Assembly (NCBI RefSeq): GCF_023147505.1
Contig: NZ_JAHXPB010000008.1
Span: forward strand, 62,001 to 126,000
DNA length: 64,000 bases
Direction: 5' to 3'
Source: Brevundimonas sp. EYE_349
GTDB taxonomy: Bacteria; Pseudomonadota; Alphaproteobacteria; Caulobacterales; Caulobacteraceae
Positions 37,010 through 49,728 of this stretch are shown here, piece after piece. Both the position numbers and the translations under genes were made by a program. Numbering within the stretch: position 1 is the stretch's first letter; each line of letters opens with the position of its first letter. The notes under the pieces were generated by a model. It made no database searches. It was given only the letters and a program-made list of their open reading frames with translations, and had not been told where the DNA came from.

Positions 37010-37324
37010 TTGCTCGCCACCGACATCAGTCATGACGAACGCGACGCCATGGTGCGCGCGGCGCTGGCCGAACAGGGCGACAGCGGCGTGACCCCGCGCC
37101 ACACGCGGTTCCACTTCTATGGCGAAGGCGACCACGGCGACCTGAACGAGGTGGCGCGCCGTGCGGGCTTCCTGACCAGCGGCGCCGACGATTCCACCAT
37201 TCTAGAGACCACCATGGCGGTGGACGAGGCGTCGTTTTCGGCGACCTCAGCCATGATGCAGACCTGGGCCGCGGCCTTCCAGCTGGACTATGACGGCTGG
37301 GACTGCGCGGTCGTGACCCATTAG
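37010..37324 (+). CDS. RraB-family ribonuclease E regulator-like protein
   Basis: 104 residues with a TTG start at 37010 (AAGGAAC upstream); an ATG at 37049 is the alternative. Family features are RHTRFHFYGEGDHGDLNEVARRAGF and WAAAFQLDYDGWDCAVV, matching RraB-type proteins, which inhibit RNase E in E. coli. It lies 25 bases before carB on the same strand, so they may share a message. The RraB activity itself is inferred from sequence. Confidence 0.78.
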   Translation: MLATDISHDERDAMVRAALAEQGDSGVTPRHTRFHFYGEGDHGDLNEVARRAGFLTSGADDSTILETTMAVDEASFSATSAMMQTWAAAFQLDYDGWDCAVVTH

Positions 37325-37349
37325 CGTTCTATAAGAAGAAGAGCTGGCG

Positions 37350-40646
<3,297 letters not shown>

Positions 40647-40651
40647 GCGAT

Positions 40652-40688
40652 CGACGGGCGGAGGTTTCGACCTCCGCCCGTCGGCTTT
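40652..40688 (+). terminator. Terminator of carB, probably bidirectional
   Basis: Arms CGACGGGCGGAGGT and ACCTCCGCCCGTCG (14 bases) with a TTCG loop, then GCTTTT. It sits between the convergent ends of carB and the chemoreceptor gene, six bases after the carB stop. Confidence 0.92.
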
Positions 40689-40702
40689 TCGGGCTTAGCG
40701 GC

Positions 40703-42616
40703 TCAGAACTCTTCCCAGCCCGCTTCCTCGGCGACCGGCGCCGGACGCCGGACGGCGGCGGCGCCAGACCCGATGTTGCGCATCTGAACGACGGGCCGCG
40801 GGGCCTGACGGGCGGAAGGCGGCACCGGAGCCTTACGCGCGGCCGAAGGGGGCGCGCCGAGGTTGAACCGTGCGACGGAGTCCGCCAGTCCGAGGGCCTC
40901 TTGCGACAGAGAATGGCTGGCCGCCGTCGATTCCTCGACCATGGCGGCGTTCTGTTGGGTCACCTGGTCCATCTGGTTCACGGCGGTGTTGACCTGGGCC
41001 AGGCCGACGGCCTGCTCTTGGGCCGAGGCGGCGATTTCCGACACCAAGCCATCGATTTCCGCAACGCGACCGACGATGCGTTGCAGGGCCTCGCCCGTCT
41101 GGCCCACCAGATTGACGCCTGTGTTCACCTGGCGCGTGGACGCGGAGATAAGAGTCTTGATCTCCTTTGCGGCCTCGGCCGAGCGCTGGGCCAGGGCGCG
41201 CACCTCGGAGGCCACGACCGCAAACCCCCGACCGGCTTCGCCCGCGCGGGCGGCCTCCACCCCGGCGTTCAGGGCCAGGAGGTTGGTCTGGAAGGCGATC
41301 TCGTCGATCACGCCGATGATCTGGCTGATCTCCTGCGCCGATTTCTCGATATCGCCCATCGCCTGCACGGCGTCACGAACGATGACGCCTGATGTTTCAG
41401 CGTCGTTCTTGGCCGCCAGAACCGTATCGGAGGCTTGGCGCGCGCCGGCTGCGGTGCGGTTGACGGTGGCGGTGATCTGATCCAGCGCGGCGGCGGTTTC
41501 CTCCAGACTGGCGGCCTGTTGCTCGGTGCGGCGCGACAGGTCGTCGGCGGCGTGGCTGATCTCGCCCGAACCCGAACGGATGGCCGACACATTGGTCACC
41601 ACAACCGACATCGTATCCTTCAACGCGGCCATGGCGGCGTTGAAATCGGAACGCAGCTTTTCGTACTCCACCGGCAGGCTGTCATTGACGTGATAGGTCA
41701 GGTCGCCCTGCGCCAGACGATCAAGCGCCACACCGAACGACTGCACGACCAGGGCCTGCTGTTCGGCGATGGCCGTTTCACTGGCGACGCGTTGATCGTG
41801 GTCGGCCTTGGCCTTGGCCTCGACCATGGCCGCGTCGGCCTTGATCTTGGCGATGGCGGCGTCGCGGAACACCACCACGGCGTCGGCCATCTGTCCCAGT
41901 TCATCGCGCTGCCCCACGGCCGGTACGACGATACCGTGGTCGCCGTCTGCAAGGCGCAACATGGCGCCCGTCATGGCCTGCAGAGGCGTGGAGACCCGTT
42001 TGACGATCACATGGGTGGCGAAGACCAGCAGGCCGACAGCCGCCAGAGCGATCAGAGCCATGACGATCATGGCGATCTTGAAGACTCCTGCGGCTTCCAC
42101 GCCATCTTCGCGAGCTACGCGAACCTGAAGATCGACAAGCTTGGCCATGTTGGCGCTGACCGGATCGATTGCGGGATAAAGGTCGGTTCGGACGAACCGA
42201 TCCAGCCCCGCAGCGTCGCCCGCGCGCAGCAAACGCTCCAGCTCTTCTACAGCCGCATTGGCGGCGGGCAGGGCGGCAGACGTGCTTTCGACCAAAGCGT
42301 GCTCATCGGCCGTCATGCTCGTGACGCGATAGGCGTTCCAGTTGCTGGCGATCGTGGACTTGGCGGCCGTGATGGCCTGGATGGCTTGATCGGATGTCAT
42401 CGCGCCGTCGCGCGCCTTATGGGCGGTGTCGACGATGTTGACGGCATACATGTCGACGGCCGCCTTCAACTGCTGCATGGGGACCACGCGATTGGAGAGC
42501 ACCGACTGCATGCGCTGGTTCATGACCGATGCAGAGACCCACCCGCTGAGACCGATGGCCGCCATGCCGACGGCCAGGGCGGCCAGACACAGCAAGAGCC
42601 GCGCTTTGATGCTCAT
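40703..42616 (-). CDS. Methyl-accepting chemotaxis protein
   Basis: 637 residues. TM1 is about 7-29 and TM2 about 181-203, bounding a periplasmic helical ligand domain of about 150 residues. HAMP follows, then a second HAMP-like segment, and the signalling tip with EIAFQTNLLALNAGVEAARAGEAGRGFAVVASEVRALAQRS, shown here only in part (about 465-510). The C-terminus ends GWEEF, a CheR/CheB-docking pentapeptide like NWETF, after a Pro/Ala linker. AAGGTG precedes the ATG. No other chemotaxis genes are near. The ligand is unknown. Confidence 0.94.
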   Translation of the reverse strand: MSIKARLLLCLAALAVGMAAIGLSGWVSASVMNQRMQSVLSNRVVPMQQLKAAVDMYAVNIVDTAHKARDGAMTSDQAIQAITAAKSTIASNWNAYRVTSMTADEHALVESTSAALPAANAAVEELERLLRAGDAAGLDRFVRTDLYPAIDPVSANMAKLVDLQVRVAREDGVEAAGVFKIAMIVMALIALAAVGLLVFATHVIVKRVSTPLQAMTGAMLRLADGDHGIVVPAVGQRDELGQMADAVVVFRDAAIAKIKADAAMVEAKAKADHDQRVASETAIAEQQALVVQSFGVALDRLAQGDLTYHVNDSLPVEYEKLRSDFNAAMAALKDTMSVVVTNVSAIRSGSGEISHAADDLSRRTEQQAASLEETAAALDQITATVNRTAAGARQASDTVLAAKNDAETSGVIVRDAVQAMGDIEKSAQEISQIIGVIDEIAFQTNLLALNAGVEAARAGEAGRGFAVVASEVRALAQRSAEAAKEIKTLISASTRQVNTGVNLVGQTGEALQRIVGRVAEIDGLVSEIAASAQEQAVGLAQVNTAVNQMDQVTQQNAAMVEESTAASHSLSQEALGLADSVARFNLGAPPSAARKAPVPPSARQAPRPVVQMRNIGSGAAAVRRPAPVAEEAGWEEF

Positions 42617-42810
42617 AATCGCACTTTCACCTTGAAGGGGGATCGCGCGTGCCGATGCCGCGCCTGTCCTCGTTCACGGGGCGATTACAGAACGCCCATT
42701 AAGCAAGTCTCAATCGGCGCTTTTGAAATAAAGAATCTTCTCAACTTTCAGGACACGTGCCAGTTGCACCATTCTTTCCGAAAAGGAGAGAATAGTTTCG
42801 CGCCAGTTTC

Positions 42811-44115
42811 TTATGACGTCTTGGAATGCTCGAAATCGATTAGCTTCGCAGCCCTACCCTGCACGATCCGGGTCGCGGCAAGGTCGGCCGTGACATTGCC
42901 GACCGTGCGGAAGATGTCGGGAATCACCTCCACCGCCAGCAACAGAGGCAGGACACCCAGCGGCAGCCCCATGGCCAGGCAGATGGGGCCGATAGCGGCG
43001 AAGAAGCTGACCTGGCCCGGCAGGCCGACCGAGGCGATGGACACGGCGATGGCCGTCAGTCCGCCCGCGATCAAAACGCCGAGGCTTAGGTCAATCCCGT
43101 TCAGTTGCGCCACATAGAGACAGACCGCCAGGTTGGCGACCGGGCTGGTGATGCGAAACACCGCAACCGCCAGCGGCAGGATCAGACCAGCCGAGGTCTG
43201 CGGTACGCCCAGCCAATCGCGCGCCCGCTCGATCATAACCGGCAGGCTGGCCAGCGACGACTGGGTCGAGACGGCGACGACCTGGGCGGGGGCGACGGCA
43301 CGTGCGAACCGGGCCAGCGATATCCGCCCCCAGACCACCGCCACGACATAGGTGATCAGGATCAGGCCGATCTGGCTGAGGCAGACGATGGCGACATAGT
43401 GGGCCAGCGTCCCCGCCACCCCCAGGCCCGCGCGCAGCCCCACGCCCAGCGCCAGGGCGAAGACGCCGAACGGCGCAGCCAGCAGCACCCAGTGGACGAT
43501 GACCACCATGGTCTCGGCCACCGCCTCGAAGAAACCGGCCAGGGGCCGACGCAGTTCGGTCTTGATCCGGGTGGCGGCGAAGCCGAAGGCCACCGCGAAT
43601 ACGACCACGGCCAGCACCCCGTCGTCGGCGGCCGCCTTGACCACATTGGCCGGCGCCAGACTGGACAGGAAGGCGCGAAGGCCGTCCGTTCGCGCCGCCT
43701 CGCCCACCACGGCGACCGAATCCGCCGGGGTTCCCGCCAGCAGGGCCCGACCGGCCTCCGGGTCGATGGGCCAAAGGGCCAGCAGTCCCAGACCCGCCAG
43801 GATCGCATAGATGGTCGCCCCGACCAGCAACACGCCGAAGACCATCAGCGACCGCGCCGCGATACGCCCGGTGGCGGCCGCGTTGGCGATGGACACAATG
43901 CCGGTGACCAACAGGCTGAACACCAGCGGAATGACGGTCATGCGCAGCGCGTTCAGCCAGACCTGCCCCAGGCTTTCGACCACGCCCAACCCGCCCGTCA
44001 GCCATGGCGCGTCCGCGCCCTGGGCCATCGCCCCGACCACCACCCCGGCGACCAGGGCGGCGATGACGAAGAAGCTGAGCGAGGTGAAGAAAGCGGCGAG
44101 ACGAGAAGAGCGCAT
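42811..44115 (-). CDS. DAACS-family dicarboxylate/amino acid:cation symporter
   Basis: 434 residues with eight main membrane helices and re-entrant loops. The HP1 serine-rich loop reads STQSSLASLPVMI, and the TM7 region has PLAVAVFRITSPVANLAVC; in glutamate transporters the TM7 motif is NMDGT, and that is not preserved here, so the cation or substrate site differs from GltP. The HP2 region GVLIAGGLTAIAVSIASVGLPG is present. Substrate is probably C4-dicarboxylate or an acidic or neutral amino acid. Confidence 0.85.
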   Translation of the reverse strand: MRSSRLAAFFTSLSFFVIAALVAGVVVGAMAQGADAPWLTGGLGVVESLGQVWLNALRMTVIPLVFSLLVTGIVSIANAAATGRIAARSLMVFGVLLVGATIYAILAGLGLLALWPIDPEAGRALLAGTPADSVAVVGEAARTDGLRAFLSSLAPANVVKAAADDGVLAVVVFAVAFGFAATRIKTELRRPLAGFFEAVAETMVVIVHWVLLAAPFGVFALALGVGLRAGLGVAGTLAHYVAIVCLSQIGLILITYVVAVVWGRISLARFARAVAPAQVVAVSTQSSLASLPVMIERARDWLGVPQTSAGLILPLAVAVFRITSPVANLAVCLYVAQLNGIDLSLGVLIAGGLTAIAVSIASVGLPGQVSFFAAIGPICLAMGLPLGVLPLLLAVEVIPDIFRTVGNVTADLAATRIVQGRAAKLIDFEHSKTS

Positions 44116-44245
44116 CGACCAGAGCTAGCACCCCTTTTCGCCGCGCGCGCGCCAAACCTTCTGGCGGTCTTTGGCAGATCAGGTCGTCGCAGCACGAAAC
44201 GCGAACTCCGCCGGTGCGTTGGAGACGAGAACAAGGAGATCGACC

Positions 44246-44470
44246 ATGTCCCGTCTGCACAAACTGGTTCCCATGCTGGGCGGCCTCTTGCTGTCCAAGG
44301 GCGGACGCCGCCTGGCGGGGCGTCACGCCGGCAAACTGGCTCTGGCCACCCTGGCCTATGAGGTCTGGCGCAGCCGTCGCGAGAGCGCCCGACCCGGGAC
44401 CGCCGCTCAGAACCAGGCCCAGACCCGGCCGCGTCCGCGCGCCAGGTGGAGCGGCCGTAAGCCGCATTAG
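44246..44470 (+). CDS. Small basic protein, unknown
   Basis: 74 residues from the ATG at 44246, which has a near-perfect AAGGAG ribosome site 8 bases upstream. The N-terminal half is a hydrophobic/amphipathic helix (LHKLVPMLGGLLLSKGGRRL), and the C-terminus is Arg-, Pro- and Gln-rich (RPRPRARWSGRKPH). No family is recognised. It lies between the symporter (divergent) and the GST gene, 58 bases before the latter. Confidence 0.6.
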   Translation: MSRLHKLVPMLGGLLLSKGGRRLAGRHAGKLALATLAYEVWRSRRESARPGTAAQNQAQTRPRPRARWSGRKPH

Positions 44471-44528
44471 GCCTCGACTTCACATCCTGCGGCGCGAATA
44501 GTCGCCATTCGCCTACCGGAGCCGACCG

Positions 44529-45194
44529 ATGATCAAAGTCCATCACCTGAACGACAGCCGCTCGCAACGTGTCCTGTGGCTGCTGGAGGAGTTGGGGCTG
44601 GATTATGAGGTGATCCGCTACGAGCGGAACGCGGGCAACAGGCTGGCGCCGCCCGAACTGCTTAAGGTCCATCCTCTGGGCAAGTCGCCGGTGATCGAAG
44701 ACGGCTCCATCACGGTGGCTGAGACCGGAGCCATCGTCGAATATCTGCTAGAGGCGTATGGCCAGGGTCGGCTTCGCCCGGCGGCGGGTACGGACGAGGC
44801 GCGTCGCTTCACCTATTGGCTGCACTACGCCGAAGGCTCGGCGATGCCGCCGCTGTTGCTGAAACTGGTCTTCTCAATCTTGCCCCAGCGCGCACCGGGC
44901 CTGATGAAGCCGCTGGTCAAGGGCGTGGCGAACAAGGCGCTGGCCAGTTTTGTCGAACCCCAACTTCGCACCCATGTCGCTTTCTGGGAGAGTGAGTTGG
45001 GACGCTCGGAATGGTTTGCCGGGGATCAGTTCACCGCCGCCGACATCATGATGAGCTTCCCCGTGGAAGCCGGGGCCGATCGCGCCTTTGACGCCGCCAG
45101 CAAGCCGCGCCTGAAGGCCTTCCTAGACCACATTCATGCCCGCCCGGCCTATCGCCGCGCCTTGGAGCGAGGCGGCGAATACAGCTATGCGTGA
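44529..45194 (+). CDS. Glutathione S-transferase
   Basis: 221 residues. The N-terminal thioredoxin-fold domain has HHLNDSRSQRVLWLLEELGLDYE with the catalytic-Ser position, HPLGKSPVIEDGSITVAETGAIVEYL with the cis-Pro and Glu-Ser/Thr glutathione site. The C-terminal helical domain has the N-capping FTAADIMMSFPVE. It resembles bacterial beta- or theta-like GSTs of the Ure2-like group. The substrate is unknown. Confidence 0.92.
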   Translation: MIKVHHLNDSRSQRVLWLLEELGLDYEVIRYERNAGNRLAPPELLKVHPLGKSPVIEDGSITVAETGAIVEYLLEAYGQGRLRPAAGTDEARRFTYWLHYAEGSAMPPLLLKLVFSILPQRAPGLMKPLVKGVANKALASFVEPQLRTHVAFWESELGRSEWFAGDQFTAADIMMSFPVEAGADRAFDAASKPRLKAFLDHIHARPAYRRALERGGEYSYA

Positions 45195-45248
45195 TCGGAT
45201 CGTGATCGGCTGATCGCAACTCGACAGGGCGCTAGGCGTTAACGGATC

Positions 45249-45449
45249 ATGCGCCTTCAAACCATTCAGATCATCGCCGGGCTCGCCGCCGCCGTCGCCT
45301 TCGTCCTCGCCTTCATGGCTGCCGGAGCGGCGCTGGTTTCCGGCCTGTTCATGTTCGCCGGTCTGGCCGCAATCGGCTGGCTGGCCTACAGCTTGATCAA
45401 GGGCGTTTTGCGCCGCGATCATAAGTCGGAACCACCCGCGCGGGCCTGA
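45249..45449 (+). CDS. Small two-span membrane protein, unknown
   Basis: 66 residues. Two hydrophobic segments, TIQIIAGLAAAVAFVLAFMA and LVSGLFMFAGLAAIGWLAYS, are joined by a short turn and followed by a basic tail RRDHKSE. There is no strong ribosome site. It lies between GST and greA on the same strand. The two-helix pattern and open frame are the only support. Confidence 0.55.
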   Translation: MRLQTIQIIAGLAAAVAFVLAFMAAGAALVSGLFMFAGLAAIGWLAYSLIKGVLRRDHKSEPPARA

Positions 45450-45594
45450 AATATGGCCCGTGTGGGGCGGCGGACTTGATTTTAGGCGTGATTACCCCTA
45501 GCTTTGATGCCCGGCCGCGCCCGCCCCGCGGCCTTTTATGTGCCTACTTCCGCGTCTTTCCAGTCTCTGGGCGAACAAGAAAAATCACGACACA

Positions 45595-46068
45595 ATGGAA
45601 AAAGTGCCGATGACGGCCGAGGGCTATCGCGTCCTCGACGATCAACTGAAGCAATTGAAGTCGGTCGAGAGGCCCAGCGTGATCGCGGCCATCTCCGAGG
45701 CCCGTGAACACGGCGACCTGTCCGAGAACGCCGAATACCATGCCGCCAAGGAGCGGCAGGGCTGGATTGAGGGCCAGATCGCCGAGATCGAGGACAAGAT
45801 CAGCCGCGCCCAGGTCATCGACGTGTCCAAACTGTCGGGCGACCAGGTCAAGTTCGGCGCCACCGTCACCGTGGTGGACGAGGACACCGAGGAAGAGAGC
45901 CGCTACCAGATCGTCGGCGAGCACGAGGCCGACGTGAAACAGGGCCGCATCTCCATCGCCTCCCCCATCGCCCGCGCCATGATCTCCAAGGAGGTCGGCG
46001 ATGTCGTCGAGGTCAACACGCCCGGCGGGGTGAAGGCTTACGAAATCCTCAAGGTCGAGTGGAAATAA
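45595..46068 (+). CDS. greA: Transcription elongation factor GreA
   Basis: 157 residues from the ATG at 45595 ([18 protein letters not shown]). GreA enters the secondary channel of stalled RNA polymerase and stimulates cleavage of the nascent RNA. The coiled-coil tip shows the catalytic acidic pair in [18 protein letters not shown], and the C-terminal FKBP-like domain has [19 protein letters not shown]. Size is normal. An upstream in-frame ATG at 45538 lacks family similarity. Confidence 0.96.
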   Translation: MEKVPMTAEGYRVLDDQLKQLKSVERPSVIAAISEAREHGDLSENAEYHAAKERQGWIEGQIAEIEDKISRAQVIDVSKLSGDQVKFGATVTVVDEDTEEESRYQIVGEHEADVKQGRISIASPIARAMISKEVGDVVEVNTPGGVKAYEILKVEWK

Positions 46069-46072
46069 GGCC

Positions 46073-46495
46073 ATGACCGACGCCGCCGAAACACGCCCGC
46101 CCCTGGTGTCGCATGTTTCGGTGGGCGTCACGGACCTGGCCAGGGCTGGCGTCTTCTATGACGCGGTCTTCGACGCGCTGAGCATTGGGCGGGTGATGGA
46201 ACACCCGATGGGTGTGGCCTATGGCCGCGCCTTTCCCGAGTTCTGGGCGTCCGTCCCTCAGGATCATGGAGCCGCGTCGGCCGGCAATGGCGCCCATGTT
46301 TGTTTCGCCGCGCCGGACCGACAGGCCGTCGATCGCTTCCATGCCCAAGGTCTGGCGGCGGGCGGCCATGATGCGGGCGCGCCCGGTTTTCGTCCTGAAT
46401 ATGCGCCTGGATACTACGCTGCATTCCTGCGCGATCCTGACGGCAACAAGATCGAGGCCATGACCTGGGTGCGGGCCGACGTGACCGGGGCGTGA
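46073..46495 (+). CDS. VOC (glyoxalase/bleomycin-resistance) family protein
   Basis: 140 residues. Two beta-alpha-beta-beta-beta modules are visible: SHVSVGVTDLARAGVFYDAVFDALSIG at the start and PGYYAAFLRDPDGNKIEAMTW at the end, with the metal-ligand positions H (start) and E (end). Function within this broad dioxygenase/isomerase superfamily cannot be set. It follows greA by four bases, and its end overlaps the GTG of the ELM1-like gene. Confidence 0.88.
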   Translation: MTDAAETRPPLVSHVSVGVTDLARAGVFYDAVFDALSIGRVMEHPMGVAYGRAFPEFWASVPQDHGAASAGNGAHVCFAAPDRQAVDRFHAQGLAAGGHDAGAPGFRPEYAPGYYAAFLRDPDGNKIEAMTWVRADVTGA

Positions 46496-47478
46496 CCCCC
46501 ATTCCGTCCCCCAGCCCTCTAAGCATCTGGGTCGTCTCGGACGGCCGCGCCGGGATCGAGAACCAGGCCCTGGGTCTGGCCGAGGCCGTCAAGCGGCTGA
46601 CCCCCGCCGAAATCACCATCAAACATATCCGCTGGCGGCCCGTCTTCGACCGCCTGCCCTCCGCCTTGAAGACGGCGGCGATGCTGGACCCCGCGTCCGA
46701 TCCGATCGCCGCGCCCTGGCCCGATCTGTGGATCGCGACGGGCCGCGCGACCCTGCCCCTGTCAACGAGGGTTAAGACCTGGAGCGCGGGCAAGACATTC
46801 GTCGTCCAGACCCAGGATCCGCGTTGGGCGAACCACCGCTACGACATGATCATCGCCCCCGCCCATGACGGCCTCTCGGGCGACAATGTCTTCGAAATCA
46901 CCGGCTCGCCCCACCGCATAACGGCTGAACGCATCGCCGAAGCCGCACCTGCCTTCGCCGACCGCATCGCCCCCCTGCCCCATCCGCGCGTCGCGGTCCT
47001 GATCGGCGGCAAGTCCAAGGCGTTCGACCTGCCCGCCGAACACGCCGCCGACCTGGCCGACCGGATCGCGGCGGCCGTTCGGGCGTCGGGCGGTTCGCTG
47101 ATGCTGACCTTCTCGCGCCGCACGCCCGAGACGGCCAAGGCGGCCCTGGCCGCGCGCCTGTCAGATTTGCCCGGCTGGATCTGGGACGGGAGCGGCGACA
47201 ATCCCCTGTTCGGCTTCCTGCACTTCGCCGACCATATCCTGGTCACCGAGGACAGCGCCAACATGGCCGCCGAGGCCGCCTCGACCGGCAAGCCGGTCCA
47301 CATCCTGCCGATGATCCCGCTGAAGTCCGGCGGCAAGTTCGCCCGCCTGCATGACGACCTTCAATCGCGCGGCGCGACCCGCCCCTTGGACGGGACGCTG
47401 GATAGCTGGACCTATGAGGCGCTGGCCGAAACCGACCGCGCGGCGCGGGCGGTTCTGGAGGCGATGCGGGCGCGATAA
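46492..47478 (+). CDS. ELM1-family (DUF1022) putative glycosyltransferase
   Basis: 328 residues with a GTG start that overlaps the VOC stop (GTGA). The family signature is the N-terminal WVVSDGRAGIENQALGLAEA and the late HILVTEDSANMAAEAASTGKPV, which resembles the nucleotide-sugar-binding end of GT-B glycosyltransferases. Plant ELM1 acts in mitochondrial fission; the bacterial role is unknown, possibly cell-envelope sugar transfer. A middle segment RVAVLIGGKSKAFDLP could bind a donor nucleotide. Confidence 0.85.
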   Translation: MTPIPSPSPLSIWVVSDGRAGIENQALGLAEAVKRLTPAEITIKHIRWRPVFDRLPSALKTAAMLDPASDPIAAPWPDLWIATGRATLPLSTRVKTWSAGKTFVVQTQDPRWANHRYDMIIAPAHDGLSGDNVFEITGSPHRITAERIAEAAPAFADRIAPLPHPRVAVLIGGKSKAFDLPAEHAADLADRIAAAVRASGGSLMLTFSRRTPETAKAALAARLSDLPGWIWDGSGDNPLFGFLHFADHILVTEDSANMAAEAASTGKPVHILPMIPLKSGGKFARLHDDLQSRGATRPLDGTLDSWTYEALAETDRAARAVLEAMRAR

Positions 47479-47547
47479 GGCGACGCTTCGTCGTCATCCG
47501 TCATGACCGCCATCGCGCAAACGGGAATCACCGCCTAAATAGGCGTC

Positions 47548-48555
47548 ATGACCCAAGCTCGTACCGTTCGCGTCGCCATCATCGGATCCGGCCCCGCCGG
47601 CTGGACCGCCGCCATCTACGCCGCCCGCGCGTCGCTGAACCCCGTCGTCATCGCCGGCATCCAGCCCGGCGGCCAGCTGACCATCACCACCGACGTCGAG
47701 AACTATCCCGGCTTCGCCGACACCATTCAGGGCCCGTGGCTGATGGAGCAGATGCAGGCCCAGGCCCTGCACGTGGGGACCGAGGTCATCCACGACATCG
47801 TCACCTCTGCGGACCTGTCGCAGCGTCCGTTCCGCCTGACGCTGGACAGCGGTGAGGAAATCCTGGCCGAGACGGTCATCATCTCCACCGGGGCGCAGGC
47901 CAAATGGCTGGGTCTGGAGAGCGAGGCCGCCTATCAGGGGTTCGGCGTTTCCGCCTGCGCCACCTGCGACGGCTTCTTCTATCGCGGCAAGGAAGTGGTC
48001 GTGGTCGGTGGCGGCAACACGGCCGTCGAAGAGGCGCTGTTCCTGACCAACTTCGCCTCCAAGGTCACGGTCGTTCACCGCCGTGAAGAGTTCCGCGCCG
48101 AGAAGATCCTGCAGGACCGCCTGTTCGCCAACCCCAAGGTCGAGGTGATCTGGAACGTGGCCATCGAAGAGATCGTGGGCGTCGTCGACGGCATGGCCAG
48201 GAACGTCACCGGCGTGCGCCTGAAGAACGTCAAGGATGGCGCGACCCGTGAAATCCCGGCGGACGGCGTCTTCATCGCCATCGGCCACGCCCCGTCGTCG
48301 GAGTTGTTCAAGGGTCAGCTTGAGACGAACTCGGGCGGATATCTGCGCGTCAAGCCCGGAACAGCCTCCACTGCTATCGAAGGCGTCTGGGCCGCCGGCG
48401 ACGTCACCGACGACGTCTATCGCCAGGCGGTCACCGCCGCCGGCATGGGGTGCATGGCCGCCCTTGAGGCCAGCCGCTTCCTGGCCGAGGAAGACCACGC
48501 CAAGGCCAACCACCCCATCAGCCACGCCGAGGCCGAGAAGATCGGCGTCTGGTAG
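47548..48555 (+). CDS. trxB: Thioredoxin-disulfide reductase
   Basis: 335 residues. FAD- and NADPH-dependent enzyme that keeps thioredoxin reduced. The redox-active pair is C137 and C140 in SACATCDGF, the FAD motif GSGPAGWTAAIYAARA is near the N-terminus, and the NADPH motif is VVGGGNTAVEEALFL. The closing AAGDVTDDVYRQAVTAAGMGC is intact. It is followed by an extragenic inverted repeat. Confidence 0.97.
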   Translation: MTQARTVRVAIIGSGPAGWTAAIYAARASLNPVVIAGIQPGGQLTITTDVENYPGFADTIQGPWLMEQMQAQALHVGTEVIHDIVTSADLSQRPFRLTLDSGEEILAETVIISTGAQAKWLGLESEAAYQGFGVSACATCDGFFYRGKEVVVVGGGNTAVEEALFLTNFASKVTVVHRREEFRAEKILQDRLFANPKVEVIWNVAIEEIVGVVDGMARNVTGVRLKNVKDGATREIPADGVFIAIGHAPSSELFKGQLETNSGGYLRVKPGTASTAIEGVWAAGDVTDDVYRQAVTAAGMGCMAALEASRFLAEEDHAKANHPISHAEAEKIGVW

Positions 48556-48573
48556 GCCGCAACCCAAAAAGAT

Positions 48574-48678
48574 CCGTCCTCCTAGGCCCTGCGCCTAGGA
48601 TCCATAGCCTCCGTCGAAGACGGTTCGCACTCTCCGACACCGGGCGTATGGATCCTCGGGATAGCTCGGGGATGACGG
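48574..48678. repeat. Extragenic imperfect inverted repeat
   Basis: The left arm at 48574-48606 and right arm at 48647-48678 match as an imperfect inverted repeat. Shared outer ends are CCGTC-TCC and GACGG; inner ends are AGGATCCATA and TATGGATCC. The left arm also contains CCTAGG twice, as a mini-palindrome with a GC-rich loop. It lies between the convergent trxB and aldo/keto reductase genes. Confidence 0.6.
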
Positions 48679-48699
48679 ATTTGAATGGGCGCGCGCGGC

Positions 48700-49659
48700 T
48701 TAAGAAGCCGAAGCCTCTGTCAGTTCCGCCACATCCTCGTCCGACAGCGCCAGGGTCGCGGCCTTTAGCGTATCGGACAGTTGCTCCAGCGTGGTGGCGC
48801 TGACGATCGGAGCGGTGACGCCTGGCTGCGCGAGAAGCCAGGCCAAGGCCACCTGAGCGGGGGTGGCCTCGTTCTTTTGGGCGATGGCGTCCAGAACGGC
48901 CAGAATGCGCACGCCGCGCTCGTCGAACTTGTCCTGCAGCGCGCTCTCTCGCTTGGCCCCGGCGATCTGGTCGACGGTCTTGTATTTGCCGGTCAGGAAG
49001 CCGCTTTCCAGGCTGAAGTAAGTGATGACGCCAAGCCCCTTCTGAACCGCCAGATCCTGCAGCGCCCCTTCGAAGGTGTTGCGGCTATAGAGGTTGTAGT
49101 GTGGCTGGAGCGAGGCGTAGGCGGCCAGTCCCTCGCGTTCGGATATCGACAGCGCCTCAGCGACCTGTTCGGCCGTGTGGTTGGATGTGCCGATGACCCG
49201 CACCTTGCCCGCCTGCACCAGACTGTCGAGCGCACGCAGCGTTTCCTCCTGTGGCGTGTCCGGGTCGGGCCAGTGGGTTTGGTACAGATCGATGTAGTCG
49301 GTCTGGAGCCGACGCAAACTGTCCTCGACCGCCTTCTCGATCCAGGCGGGGGACAGGTCTTTGCGGCCTTGCCCCATGTCGGAGCCCACCTTGGTGAAGA
49401 TCTTGACCGCCTCGCGATTGCCGCGCGCGTGCAGCCATTCCCCGATGATGGTCTCGCTTTCGCCGCCCGAGTGACCGGGAACCCAGCGCGAATAGGCGTC
49501 GGCCGTGTCGATGGCGTCGAAACCGGCCCCCATGAACGCATCAAGCAAGGCGAACGATGTCGCCTTGTCCGCCGTCCAGCCAAAGACATTGCCGCCAAAG
49601 ACGAGAGGCGCGACATCCAGACCACTGCCGCCCAAGGGACGTTTTGCGAGATTGTTCAT
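48700..49659 (-). CDS. Aldo/keto reductase
   Basis: 319 residues from the ATG at 49659, preceded by GGAGCCTCCC. NADPH-dependent (beta/alpha)8-barrel oxidoreductase. Catalytic Asp and Tyr are in AIDTADAYSRWVPG, the His in DLYQTHWPDPDTP, and the Lys in VKIFTKVGSDMG. The C-terminal cofactor-loop motif is less sharp. The substrate is unknown; the type resembles the YajO/Tas-like group. Confidence 0.92.
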   Translation of the reverse strand: MNNLAKRPLGGSGLDVAPLVFGGNVFGWTADKATSFALLDAFMGAGFDAIDTADAYSRWVPGHSGGESETIIGEWLHARGNREAVKIFTKVGSDMGQGRKDLSPAWIEKAVEDSLRRLQTDYIDLYQTHWPDPDTPQEETLRALDSLVQAGKVRVIGTSNHTAEQVAEALSISEREGLAAYASLQPHYNLYSRNTFEGALQDLAVQKGLGVITYFSLESGFLTGKYKTVDQIAGAKRESALQDKFDERGVRILAVLDAIAQKNEATPAQVALAWLLAQPGVTAPIVSATTLEQLSDTLKAATLALSDEDVAELTEASAS

Positions 49660-49728
49660 GGGAGGCTCCATTTCGGGGAGCCTTGGACATAGGGGGCGGA
49701 GGAGCCGCCGCAACCGCCTATGAGTTTA

